Shown here: one piece after another, positions 11,747-22,677 of the stretch
Numbering within the stretch: the stretch's first letter is position 1
Layout of the letters: every line of letters starts with the position of its first letter
Source of the DNA: Nissolia schottii
Taxonomy: Eukaryota; Streptophyta; Magnoliopsida; Fabales; Fabaceae
NCBI GenBank assembly: GCA_003254905.1
Contig: QANU01054449.1
Span: 474,404 to 538,403 of the forward strand
DNA: 64,000 nt
Direction: 5' to 3'
The notes under the pieces: model-generated
Told to the model about the DNA's origin: nothing
Seen by the model: only the letters and a program-made list of their open reading frames with translations
The model's database searches: none
Translations under genes and position numbers: made by a program

Positions 11747-14093
11747 TGTTAGAATATTTATTAGAATAAAATAATATCAATATTATATCTCTGATTGATT
11801 TATTCTTAATTTAGTTTGATCACTTTCAATTTAGATTGATTTTATATTTGTGCTCTGATTCTGTTTCTTAACCTATTTATAGGTACTTCTTATTGTATCA
11901 CAACACAACCTTCAGTATCAGAGCCATGATACTCGCCATGAGTCATCTTTCCACTTCCGCTACCTCAGAGCTTAAGCTCTCCACTTTCTACAAAAAAAAC
12001 TCTTTTGCCATTCTCTGTAAAGCACTCCAATATGTCTTTTTTGTTCATTGCCTCCCGACCCCAGTTAACTACATGGCCACCATTACCGTGATTGTCGCTT
12101 CCTGACTTGTTGTCACCTTTGCTGCCTCTGTGCAGTTCGACGTTTCCTATCGTTGCCTCTACACAACCCCCAATGTTGCTTATAGTTACCTCTCTGCAGC
12201 TCCGATATTGCCTATCGCTGCCTTTGCACAACCCCTGATATTGTCTATCGCTTGACAACCTTCGTTGCTTTATGACAAGCTTAAAGCTCAAGGAGCTTTA
12301 ACTTGAGGGAGGGTGTTAGAATATTTATTATAATAAAATAATATCAGTATTATATCTTTGATTGATTTAGACTGATTTAGTTTAATATTTAAATTGATTG
12401 TCTTTATATTTCTAATTATGCTCGTAGCCTATAAATATTTTTTATTTCATTGTAATTGACACAACATTCACTAATACAAAAATCTTTGTTGTTATCTGTT
12501 GAAAGCCTATAAGCACTTCAATTTTTGTTGAAAGCTTATTTACACTCTTAGTCGTTAAAAATAATATATCCTTCTTTACGGCTTTCAGATCCACAAGGGA
12601 TCCAATTGCAGTATAGTCGGGTATAGTTGTATCCATAGGGAGTTGCAAAAATACCGTTCTTGAGTTTAGTTAATTAAACAATGAAGTGAAGGATTGGTAA
12701 ATTTGTTGATAGTTAAAATAAGTAAATAAACAACATAAAAATAAATAGGCAACAAATTAGAGGTAGATCCGGAAGCTTGTTGGGAATTGAATCATATCAT
12801 AGTTTCATGCATCCAGTTACTTATTACACAGAATTATCATTTCATTGATTGCCCGCCACCAGTTCTTAACTTGTTCATCACTTTCGTGCATGAAAAGATC
12901 ACATGTTTCCTTTGTAAACTGTCACTCTCGCACACAAGCTTAACAAAGTACACCATCATTATTCCAGATGTTAAAATGGCTAATCCTTATTCCAGTTACG
13001 GAAACTAAGATTAGATGAATTGATTTAGATCCGACTCTAATGATTGTAACTTTCGCTCACAACCTTCGAGTCTAGAATCTAGCTTAGCATAGCAATATTT
13101 GTAACAACCCAAGTTTTTTCCTTTACTAAAATTCCGCTTAATAAATAATTAGGAACATGTTAATAAGGAAAAGATGAGATAAAAATGAAATAAAATTCAA
13201 AGAATTTATTTAATCTCTATCGTATTAGTTAAAACTAATAATTATGCGATCTCGGTGCGTTTGGTGACGTTCCGGTTAGTATTAGGCTATTTTTAGAATT
13301 TAATTATGACTCAAAGGAGTCTGTAAAATACACTAATATGAAAATAATGCGAGAATATTTTAATAAACATTTAAATATGAACAAGGAAAATTTATAGGTC
13401 ACAATGGTATGTCCAAAATATTTTTAGGACATTCGGACATAAATAGTTAATGAACCAACATGACCGAAATTACACTAATCAAATGAAAATATGGCCAAAG
13501 GCCATTAAATCCCCACGGGCAGCCCCTCTCCCCCACGAAGACACACACATACACTAAACTTCTCTCACTTTTCTTCCTCCAAAGTTTTCCTAAAAACCTA
13601 AAGCCACCAAAGCTCCTCACCCTAATCCATCTTTGCCTTCTTGAATCCTTTTCTTCTCAAATCATAGGGCAAGCAAGAAGCACAAGGAGGTGAGTATCTT
13701 CACTTGAGGAAAGAGCACCAAGTTCCCATAGCCTAGGGTTCCAAAGCAAATTCAAGGGTTTGCACTTCTTTGGGGCAAAAGCTCAAGCAAGTCAACCAAG
13801 CTTGATTTCATCCTTCCTCCATCACCAAGCATCTCTCAAGGAGGTGGGTAACTTTAGCTCATCACCTCTTGATTGGTGAATGTTTGTTTATGTGGTTATG
13901 TATGTATGTGATGATGCTTGAGTGTATGTGTATGTTGGATAAATTGCTAGAAATGATGTTAGGGTTAGGAAGATGATTCTGAAGGGTCCTGTGACCTGGA
14001 CTAGATAGGATTATTATGTGTAAAAGCTCAAGGTAAATCCATGGAAGAAAAGGAAAGATAATTTGCATTCTGACACTAAATTTCAAAAACCAA

Positions 14094-14159
14094 GTCAGGC
14101 TCAGGCCAGACTTGTAGTCAGGCTCAGGCCAGACTTAGAGTCAGGCTCAGGCCAGACTT
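14094..14159. repeat. 23-bp tandem repeat running into the gap
   Basis: Nearly three copies of gtcaggctcaggccagactt plus a 3-base spacer (gta/aga) run straight into the Ns. The sequence after the gap does not continue the repeat. The array is probably longer and collapsed in the assembly. Confidence 0.9.
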
Positions 14160-14965
14160 NNNNNNNNNNNNNNNNNNNNNNNNNNNNNNNNNNNNNNNNN
14201 NNNNNNNNNNNNNNNNNNNNNNNNNNNNNNNNNNNNNNNNNNNNNNNNNNNNNNNNNNNNNNNNNNNNNNNNNNNNNNNNNNNNNNNNNNNNNNNNNNNN
14301 NNNNNNNNNNNNNNNNNNNNNNNNNNNNNNNNNNNNNNNNNNNNNNNNNNNNNNNNNNNNNNNNNNNNNNNNNNNNNNNNNNNNNNNNNNNNNNNNNNNN
14401 NNNNNNNNNNNNNNNNNNNNNNNNNNNNNNNNNNNNNNNNNNNNNNNNNNNNNNNNNNNNNNNNNNNNNNNNNNNNNNNNNNNNNNNNNNNNNNNNNNNN
14501 NNNNNNNNNNNNNNNNNNNNNNNNNNNNNNNNNNNNNNNNNNNNNNNNNNNNNNNNNNNNNNNNNNNNNNNNNNNNNNNNNNNNNNNNNNNNNNNNNNNN
14601 NNNNNNNNNNNNNNNNNNNNNNNNNNNNNNNNNNNNNNNNNNNNNNNNNNNNNNNNNNNNNNNNNNNNNNNNNNNNNNNNNNNNNNNNNNNNNNNNNNNN
14701 NNNNNNNNNNNNNNNNNNNNNNNNNNNNNNNNNNNNNNNNNNNNNNNNNNNNNNNNNNNNNNNNNNNNNNNNNNNNNNNNNNNNNNNNNNNNNNNNNNNN
14801 NNNNNNNNNNNNNNNNNNNNNNNNNNNNNNNNNNNNNNNNNNNNNNNNNNNNNNNNNNNNNNNNNNNNNNNNNNNNNNNNNNNNNNNNNNNNNNNNNNNN
14901 NNNNNNNNNNNNNNNNNNNNNNNNNNNNNNNNNNNNNNNNNNNNNNNNNNNNNNNNNNNNNNNNN
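14160..14965. other. assembly gap (806 N)
   Basis: Every base is undetermined. The ORFs that cross it are artefacts of translating N. Confidence 1.
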
Positions 14966-16182
14966 GTACCGTCAAGAGCCTGCTCAAGACGGTTTCTCAC
15001 GAACTGTTAATCAGCACGAGAACGTAGTAAGCAAGAGTAGTTCCCAGATCACCTAATGATGCATGTAAAGCCGTTCAGATAGGCCAGATAATAAATAGTA
15101 GGATAATTAGTATGTATGTTCACCTAGAAATCTCTGAGCGGCCTGAAGTCCGACATAATCTGTTACGAGACTCAGGAACTAAAGTTATATCCACTGAGAA
15201 CCTACCGTTCTCACTCCCATTGTTTATGACTTCAGGTACAGAAGAAGATGAATCATATTTTGAAGATGCAGAGGAGCCGCCTGTTGAGCCATGAGCGGCC
15301 CATAGATGGATAGTTGTCTCTATTTTTGCCAAGGACCTACTGAGTAGCATTCCAGTAGTCCTTGTATTTTGATGTGACGTAGTTTGACTTATGTACTCAG
15401 TACTTCAATGTTATGTACATGAGATGTTTATGTGCTTATTGTATATATACCTTTATGACTTGTTTTTATGGACCATTTGATATATGTATTATATGCTTTA
15501 TTATCTTACAGTTACACGCTCTGCTATATTGTTCATTCTGACGCATGGCTCTATTTTAGTAATTATACAATGTAAAATAAACAGTTTAAAATTGGTCCTT
15601 ATTTTCTTAAACAACTATTGTTGAAAGATACTAATGGACTAAGGTATTCCGACCAAGTAGACAACAACCTAGTGAGCTGTGTTACTACGTACGGGTAAAC
15701 AGTTAGCTAGGGTGTTTCAATATTGATCTTAACTTGGTTACAACTTAATTATTATAACTTTCGTTCATACAAGTAAGTCTCAAGTCAAGAATCAAAACAC
15801 TAAACAAAAGCTAGCATTAAGTATAAAATCATTTAAGCGAATCATAGAAACTGATAGATTCATATGCAAAAGTACATGGATACAATCATACTACAATATT
15901 CATCAAAATCCCAACAACAAGAGGATTAGAAATCCATCTTACAAGAGAATCTCAGAGGCAGGGTTTGGACGCTTACCATGACACGTTATCACGCTATCAT
16001 GACAGCGGCCTGCTGAGCTTCCTTGATCTCCTGGCTCCTTCACCGGCCTCCTCTTTGTTGCTAAACTAATCTAAGCTTTGAAATACAAATGAAATGGTAG
16101 AAGAATGAGTTCTGGTGGGGAAAGGGATGTCTCCAAATGAATGCCTCGGCCTCCTATTTATAGGCCAAAATCTGAGGTCACC

Positions 16183-16460
16183 GCTCAGCAGTTAGGGTAC
16201 CACCGCTGAGCAGTTTAGTCGTTATCGATGTGCGGAAAGGCATTATCGCTGAGCGGTGTGATCATTTCATGCGGCTTAATAAATGCGCCGACAGCTTTTT
16301 GCAGAGGCGGCGCCGACGTGTCAGGGCGGTGCCGCAATGCCAGGGTGGTGCCAGCTGGCGTCATAAATGCGGCGGCTGCAAGTTGGTCCGGTGGGCTTTA
16401 CCGCTGAGCGGTGCTTGTCTTTTCTACGCTGAGCGAGCCATGGTCACCGCTGAGCGGTAT
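16183..16460. repeat. cluster of CGCTSAGCG near-palindromes in the solo LTR
   Basis: At least six copies of CCGCTGAGC(G/A)G or close variants occur at about 16183, 16203, 16243, 16400, 16425 and 16448. The 9-mer CGCT-S-AGCG is its own reverse complement apart from the centre. The local GC content is far above that of the surroundings. The related LTR at 52298-53876 has a matching cluster. Confidence 0.8.
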
Positions 16461-16744
16461 GCTCCTGATTTCATCATTTTGCTTCTTTTTCCTCTTTTGC
16501 CCTTTTGCTCCATTCTTCAGGGATTATTCTTCACTTAATTATGCTTGCATCCATCTTTGGAATATATTATAAATCTTACAAAATCGGCGAAATTTAGTTA
16601 GATAATTCTTTAAAACATACGCAATTAAGTGCCATTTTAATAGTTGAAAATTGTGTAAATTGGGCACTTATCATTATCCTTCTATGTCTCTTGTTATTTT
16701 CTTCACAATATTTTCCTGATTCCATCTTAAAATCTCACACCAAG

Positions 16745-16872
16745 TATTCCAATCACCTATCTCATGATTATTATGTTTATTATTGTTATTGCACATATTA
16801 TAATTAGAGGTAAATTGTTTCATATGAATTTTAGATTATTGTTTGTATTGTCTGATTCCCCAAATTCCTTCA
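16745..16872 (+). repeat. 3' LTR of the LARD-like element, second part
   Basis: It continues the LTR broken at 11746 and aligns with 7108-7232. It ends ..ttccttca, matching the 5' LTR end ..tttcttca. Confidence 0.85.
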
Positions 16873-16873
16873 A

Positions 16874-17340
16874 GTAAGTGACCTAGACGTGTCAATCAGA
16901 AGTACACCACCAAGAATGGGCCGTTATAAGCTCAACACTGATGCTAGCAAAGGGAGTGGAACCCAATGGGGCATTGAAGCGGTAATTAGAGATGAACAAT
17001 GGGTTTGTATGGCAGCAGCAACTTGGTCTATGCAGAGTGGTGATGGGTAAGGTTGGTAGAAGGCTAGAAGCTATTGGTCTCCGACTGAGACTCTTGTTTG
17101 CACATGATCTGTTTTTCCAGCTCTTCGAGGTAGAGAACGGCTGTTTGAAAGTGATTAGTGCAATGGAACAAGTTGAGAGCCATCCATTGTACTTTCATTT
17201 GATTAGAGGGACTAGTTTATGAGTCTTGTTATTTTTCCATGTTAAAAGGGATGATAATAAGGTAGCTCACATTGGATTGAGAATTATGTTTCTATCATCC
17301 AATCTTTGGTCCTATCTAATTGTAACCATTACCTATTAAT
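16874..17340 (+). pseudogene. LINE ORF2 RNase H domain, right part, decayed
   Basis: The first ~236 bp repeat 6511-6742. The remainder is the C-terminal end of the LINE ORF2 RNase H-like region. A frame at 17100-17220 reads FEVENGCLKVISAMEQVES. At about 17230-17290 another reads FFHVKRDDNKVAHIGL, which resembles the usual HVKREGN..AH.LA motif. A stop follows near 17338. Frameshifts separate the blocks. No clear poly-A tail or TSD is visible downstream. Confidence 0.75.
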
Positions 17341-18690
17341 TAAATTATTTAATAATATTTCTTATATTAATTATTGTATTTATAATTGACTTACTAGTAT
17401 TTTCTAAATCATGATTTGAGCAACAATTTGAGACAATTTTTTTTACTCATGTCAATACTTTCATAACGTAGGTTTTTATTTGGTTCTTTTTTTTTGGGTG
17501 TAAGACTCTTTTTTATCATGAATTTTTTTTTTTTCATTTGTAGAAGAATAGAGTACAGTCACCGGTGACAACAAGAACTTAACAATAACAAATAATGCCC
17601 TATCGGTTAAGTGAACAGGCTAAACACTAGCTTAAAACAACAACTTTATTTTGCAAGAAATCTAATAAAGACAACCTATCCAAAATTAAATAATAAAATC
17701 ACACAAGCAATCTACTCCACGAAATTTGAGTTCTTCATATAGTCGATCGGTCTTCGCTTTCTTGGCTCTTCAGTTTCAACATTTATTTTCCTTTGCAAAA
17801 ACACCTAGAACGACCGCAACTCTAAGGCATAAAATGTAGTTGTAGCACCAGAATCCTTGATCCTAAACTAGGTTCAGCAATTTCTTTGGTCAATAGGGCA
17901 ATCGATCTTAACATTACAATATCAGCATCAGATTCCATAAGATGTGATGTGTTAAAAGCCCAAATTGAGTGCTCACTGTAGATTGACCCTTCATTTATTA
18001 TTTTGGTTTTTTGACGTGATACATTGATCTTATATCGGTTATATATATACATAAATTAAGTGAAAGTGTAAAATACTAAAATTACCCATTTTATAATTAT
18101 TTTGGAAAAGTAATCACCTCCTTAAGAACTTAGAAATTTAAATATAAACTTCATCCATATAAGTTTCTCCCCCATTTTTACCTCCATGCCAAATAGACCC
18201 TGAGGAATGTTTGCCATCTATCTGGTCCAAGACATCAATTAACTACAGGATGCTTTCCTAATTGCGCACAGACATATACAAAATTTTCATTCTCTTCAAT
18301 TTTTTTTCCTTTTATTTATATAATTTATTGTTGGCTATAGTAGGACACTAGTCACCTAACACTTTCTTCCTGTCATGATGGCAATGTTATCCATTTATAT
18401 GGTAAGCTGCAGATCTCACTAAAATCTCTTTAATTTCACATGTGACACACAGATGAGATTCCTGCACTACATGACATATAACCCCTGAATCTAAATTAAT
18501 ACATGGTTTGTACAGAAGCTGATAACAGGAATCAATCATTCACATTGTAGTACATTCCCGTGCTGAGCCTATCTTTAATATGTACTTGTATGCTTTCCTT
18601 TTTCTTTTTTCTTAAGTTTATGGTACAATAATTCACTGTAAGCCACTATCACATTGAGATGTTTATTAATTTAGAATAAACAATTGCAAA
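17341..18690. other. intergenic, includes the 3' UTR side of the phosphohexomutase gene
   Basis: I see no coding region or clear repeat. The first ~300 bp beyond the stop codon (minus strand) presumably contain the 3' UTR and polyadenylation region of the neighbouring gene. Confidence 0.5.
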
Positions 18691-21600
18691 TTAGGCCACG
18701 GTGCCATTTTCAGCGAAATTATCAACATGACTAGTGTCAAGGAATGTATCAACCCCACTTGCTTTGAGAAACCTGCAATGACTAAATATTTTAATAAATG
18801 CTTTTTAAGGTTATATCATCAAAGTGGCAAACATGACATACTCATCTCTGAAAGCTCTTGCCATAGACCAGCATCCTCCTTGAACAGATGATTGAACGTT
18901 CACTGCAATGTTTGGGTTGTGAATGCTCTGCCTCACGTGAACCCAACCATGTTCTCCATGCTCAGGGTTAGATACTTTTGCCCTGAATTTTCCATAATAA
19001 GTCAATTTTCAGTGAACAAAGCATAAAATAAAATAAAATCTAGGCAAAATAGCCTTCTTTTTTTCATTATCTATATTTATTTTCTTAATTTGTTCATTTT
19101 CATCTCAAATTACTATCAGTTTGTTTAATCCATAATAAAAATCTAATGGACTTTGCTGGCGTGACACCAACGATGCTGAACTGGCTTACAGGTGGAGCTG
19201 AAGTAGCTCGTCTCATGTGAGTCAAATCCGTTATTTTTTTTTTACAGATGACCAACGATTTAAAACGTAAAAGAGCATAGATAAAATGCTATTTAACTGA
19301 AAATATAAAATCAAATTTGATGAACTAGTAGAAATTTTTCTATAGCATGTTTTCACCTGTACATGTGAGCATCAATTGGAGCAGGGGTGTCATTGGTATC
19401 TACAAGGCACCCTTCACTCACCCAACAGTTACCACATGAATCCAACTCCCACCCTTTAAGCCTCCCTTCCTATATAAAGAACAAGGAAAAAAACACCTTA
19501 ACTCAATACACCACAATGTGTTCAAAATATGGTGCTTCATTGATTTTATAAGTTTTTAGCATACACACCTCAATGTAGCTTCGAAATGTTTCAATGGCAT
19601 GTAATCCTTTTTCTTTAGCATGCCGAGGTTCTGAGATGATATTCATCCTTAGTTCTACTGATTCATAAGGCTCTTCAAGATCTTCTATGAGCATGCCAAT
19701 CCCTTCATCTGATCCGGCAAGCTTCATTCGCACCATTTCAATTATGATTTTCACTACCATGTAGGCACCTTCATTACAAAGGCACAACATCAGTGAGATG
19801 GTCTATAAAATAATAGAGTAAGCACATATTTTGATATCTTAAGAGCCATGTGTTATCAATTTTGTCTTTTAGATGTGTTTAACATCAACTAGTTCATGAA
19901 AGTTAGACTATTACATTACATTAGTCTCTAAAATGTTTTTGACATCAAATAACTCTATGGTGTGTTTGCGAGTTGAATTTTGGAGGGGAAGGAAATATTT
20001 GGGAAAGTTTAGTAAATCATGACTAAACTCTCTAAAACCCAACTCGCAAACACACCCTAAAAGTTATAATGAGACTGTATTTTTGTCCTTCAGAAATATT
20101 ATTTGGTCATCTTTTCAATAAAGAATGAATTTTTCGTACTAATTTGATGTCAATAACATTCAAGTAACTAATTGATATCGCATTTTAACTTTTAAAAACC
20201 TATTTGACATCAAACATGTCTGTCTCCAATGTTAATGAGATCAATTTAATGTCAAAAATCTTTCTAAGAATCGCATCCATCTTTCACTTGCTAAAAGGGA
20301 TGTTTACTCTAACTAAAATATATGTCCTGTTCTAGATTGAGCATAGAAAATTAAAAATGCAGTAACAAGACATGCACGATATGAATATGTTATGTTTAAC
20401 TAACCATCATCAAGGAAATGGTTTTCTTTGAGAGCACCATGACCAGAAGTCTCCATCATAAGATGCGATTCAATTCCATCCATGTTGAGCTGAACTCCCT
20501 TGTCAATCACATTCCTGTATCCAACACGGTACAGGCAATGCTGGCCCCCTCTATCAGTTATAAATCTAGTCAGCGCCATACTGGTGCGAGCATCGGTCAC
20601 TATAGTTGATCCTGGATTTTCCCTCAACACAATGGCAGACATTAGAGCAATGAGCTTGTCACCATTTATTGGATTCCCCTTGTTATCAACCACGCCGCTC
20701 CTGTCCACATCTGTATCGAAAACTATTCCTAGATCGGCCGAGTTGTCTAGCACCGCGGCTCTGGTCAGCGCCATGGCGGTTTTGTCCTCAGGGTTGGGGA
20801 TGTGGTTGGGGAACATACCATCAGGGTTAAGGTGCAGAGAGCCGAAGGTGTCTGCTCCAAGCTTGTCTAAGACATCCCATGTGAAGAATCCTCCTGAGCC
20901 GTTTCCAGCATTTACTATTATCTGCACATTTTGTTATATTGCAATAGAAAGTGTGAAAATTTTCAGGCATAACTTTTAATTACAGAGGAATTACAACACA
21001 GTATAGACTATAGAATTAAGTTTCTTTTTAATAGAAAAATGATGTATGAACACATTTCTCTGCCAAAAGTGGATAACACACTGTCTAGAGGTGGACTCCA
21101 TAGGTTTTTTTTTTTTTTTTTGTGAGAGCGCATCGGACAATGAGTTTCAATTTTTGAGTACAAATATCAGTACTCTTTTTTAATAGGATGAACGAGATCT
21201 CAAGCCAAGCATAAATGGTAAATGGGCAAAGATATGAGCCCTAAGTATTATATAGATGCTAAGAGCTCAATTTATTGTGTGTAACAAAGGGACAATAAAT
21301 GTACATCTTTATCTATATTTATAATGGTCAAACCTGAAATCCCTTGAGTGGAGTGTCATAGTGCAAAGGATGATTGACTCTCTCCTTGATGATTTCTCTT
21401 AGGTGCTTAGCGTAAGTGCTCATGAAATCAACTTTTGTTGGGAGAACTTTAAGCATGGTAGACACCTTGGCCATTCTATTTGCATACTTGCGAGCAGCTT
21501 TGTCACATATCTCCTCTACCTCTGGTGAAGTCAAACCCCCTCTCTTTGTGAAGAATTTCAGGCCATTGCGGGTGTAAGGCAAGTGAGACGCAGTCATCTG

Positions 21601-22677
21601 CAGCACATAATGCACAATTCATTTGTACAGCTTTCAAATTAGGCCTAAATTTGACAGAGCCATTATATCTATTTTCAAAGCATCCCAATGTAACAAGTCT
21701 TTATGCCTATGCTTTTTTACCTTGGTTTACAATAATAGACAAGAGAAAATGATATTTGGACAAACTCATATAGTGTGTCCATTGATATTGGAGATTTGGC
21801 GTGTAAATAAAGGAGATTTCACGTTGACTAGTGGGGAATAAGGCAAACTGGCGGTTGTAGGTAATAGTCATCAATTGCAGCCCCCTTAATTTTCCATTCA
21901 TCAACATGAAACCTCCATTACTTACATGCGAAGTTCTCGATATCATAGACAAACTAAATGTGTCCAAATAACATAAGACACAGTCTATAGTTTCAACTCT
22001 TCCTGTTAGTTTGTACGTTCCAACATATATCATACTTCTAAAGTAGCTGCTTATTCATGTTACATTATCATATAAGTAAGATAACACCAAAATGGATCAA
22101 AGAACCAAGGAAATTATATCCAAAAATTTATGCATCCTACCATTATGGAGGCATCATACATAAATGGAGGCAGCAATGTGCTCATGAAACAAGCCGGCGT
22201 TGTCGCCAGCCCCATATCAAAAACCATGCAACCGGCACGAGCAAGCCCCGCGAAAACCGCCACGCTCAAATTCGCCCCAGAGATTCTCGGGTCGCTCCCG
22301 AGAGACACCCTCACATTCTCCACAGGGTGCCCTTTTTCCTTCTCCAACCCACTCACAACCCACTCCCCAAAACTCTCAGCTATTGCTTCCACCGCAGGCG
22401 GAGTGAGGTCCACTCCCCTGCCTCTCTCGCCCTCCAATGCCACCCCTCTGACATCCGAACCATTCTGGAGCCTCCTAATCTTGTCCATCTCTTCGTCAAC
22501 CACAACTTCATCATATTTTGTGGCACCAATGGTGGAGGATTTCACACTTATGGACTTATTGAATAGCACAGAGAATGAGAAACTGAGTTTTGCATTGTGC
22601 AAAGGGAAGTTTGTTTTCCTGGTGTTGCTGTTGTGCAAAGGTGTTGTGAAGTTTGGAGAAGTAGAAGCAGCAGCCAT
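18691..22677 (-). CDS. plastid phosphoglucomutase/phosphomannomutase-family protein
   Basis: Seven exons join in frame to 617 aa: 22677-22141, 21597-21334, 20921-20405, 19768-19569, 19469-19357, 18982-18842 and 18772-18691. All introns are GT-AG. The first ~50 residues are rich in Ser/Thr/Asn and lack acidic residues, like a chloroplast transit peptide. The alpha-D-phosphohexomutase layout is recognisable. The phosphoserine loop is T181-A-S183-H-L-P. The metal loop is D336-T-D338-V-D340-R. The sugar loop is E424-T-S-G-H. A C-terminal phosphate-loop counterpart is R561-Q-S-I-H-N-P. Two loops differ from the classical forms (TASHNP, and R-S-T-E-P-like), as in the plant subgroup of Arabidopsis At1g70820 (recalled, not searched). 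Family enzymes isomerise hexose-1- and hexose-6-phosphates, but the exact substrate here is unknown. The start is the first ATG of exon 1. The gene looks intact. Confidence 0.92.
19958..20057. mobile_element. ~100-bp MITE in an intron of the phosphohexomutase gene
   Basis: The ends are inverted: GGTGTGTTTGCGAGTT on the left, and AACTCGCAAACACACC on the right. The short direct repeat cta (or ta) flanks it, as for Stowaway- or Tourist-type MITEs. It lies in the intron between the exons ending at 20405 and starting at 19768. Confidence 0.65.

Larger units (their letters stand above)
13100..15719. mobile_element. solo LTR, probably Gypsy type, containing an assembly gap
   Basis: It starts TGTAACAACCCAAG and ends GGGTGTTTCA, giving TG..CA ends. 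The perfect 5-bp TSD atatt flanks it (13095-13099 and 15720-15724). The uninterrupted relative near 52935 confirms the empty site. It spans 2620 positions as assembled, including 806 Ns, so an internal retroelement region hidden in the gap cannot be excluded. The short ORF at 15112-15294 has no recognisable domain and is not called as a gene. Confidence 0.8.
12497..16673. mobile_element. solo LTR (family shared with 52298-53876), itself interrupted
   Basis: It is bounded by TG..CA (TGTTGAAAGCC at 12497; GGGCACTTATCA ending at 16673), and the perfect 5-bp TSD ttatc stands on both sides (12492-12496 and 16674-16678). It aligns throughout with 52298-53876, except that a second solo LTR at 13100-15719 splits it. 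The net length is about 1.55 kb. The part at 16180-16460 is GC-rich and holds several copies of the near-palindrome CGCTSAGCG. No internal or second LTR is present. Confidence 0.85.
11747..16739 (+). mobile_element. TRIM-like miniature LTR retrotransposon, split by a solo LTR
   Basis: The first LTR starts TGTTAGAATATTTATT at 11747 and runs to about 11908. It is followed by a PBS-like gtatcagagcc and only about 400 bp of non-coding interior. A polypurine tract, acttgagggaggg, lies just before the second LTR (TGTTAGAATATTT, from about 12315). The second LTR is interrupted at 12497 and resumes at about 16679, ending ..atctcaca at 16739. Flanking bases are ctaag (11742-11746) and ccaag (16740-16744). 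The intact site in the 5' LTR of the host element reads ccaag, so this is a 5-bp TSD with one later change. The first LTR appears to have lost about 85 bp at its end. Confidence 0.7.
6743..16872 (+). mobile_element. LARD-like non-autonomous LTR retrotransposon, with nested insertions in its 3' LTR
   Basis: The 5' LTR spans 6743-7232 and lacks about 21 bp at its start. A primer-binding site follows. The 4.1-kb interior (7233-11365) has no coding capacity. The 3' LTR starts with TGTTGGAAATTTTG at 11366 after the purine-rich caaatgagagat. That LTR breaks at 11746 and resumes at 16745-16872. The first part matches the 5' LTR from tagcataagttaatt onward, and the second part matches 7108-7232. The reassembled 3' LTR is about 509 bp. 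LTRs with a long non-coding interior define the LARD class. The superfamily is unclear because no proteins remain. Confidence 0.8.

Noticed and set aside
14063..15010. Long ORFs of about 290-315 codons on both strands
   Set aside because: They consist almost wholly of N translated as X across the assembly gap.
15112..15294. 60-codon ORF ending in an acidic stretch (DESYFEDAEEPPVEP)
   Set aside because: It lies within a solo LTR, has no recognisable domain, and an antisense ORF of similar size overlaps it.
20418..20979. Plus-strand ORFs over the third exon of the phosphohexomutase gene
   Set aside because: They are antisense shadows of a strongly conserved coding exon.
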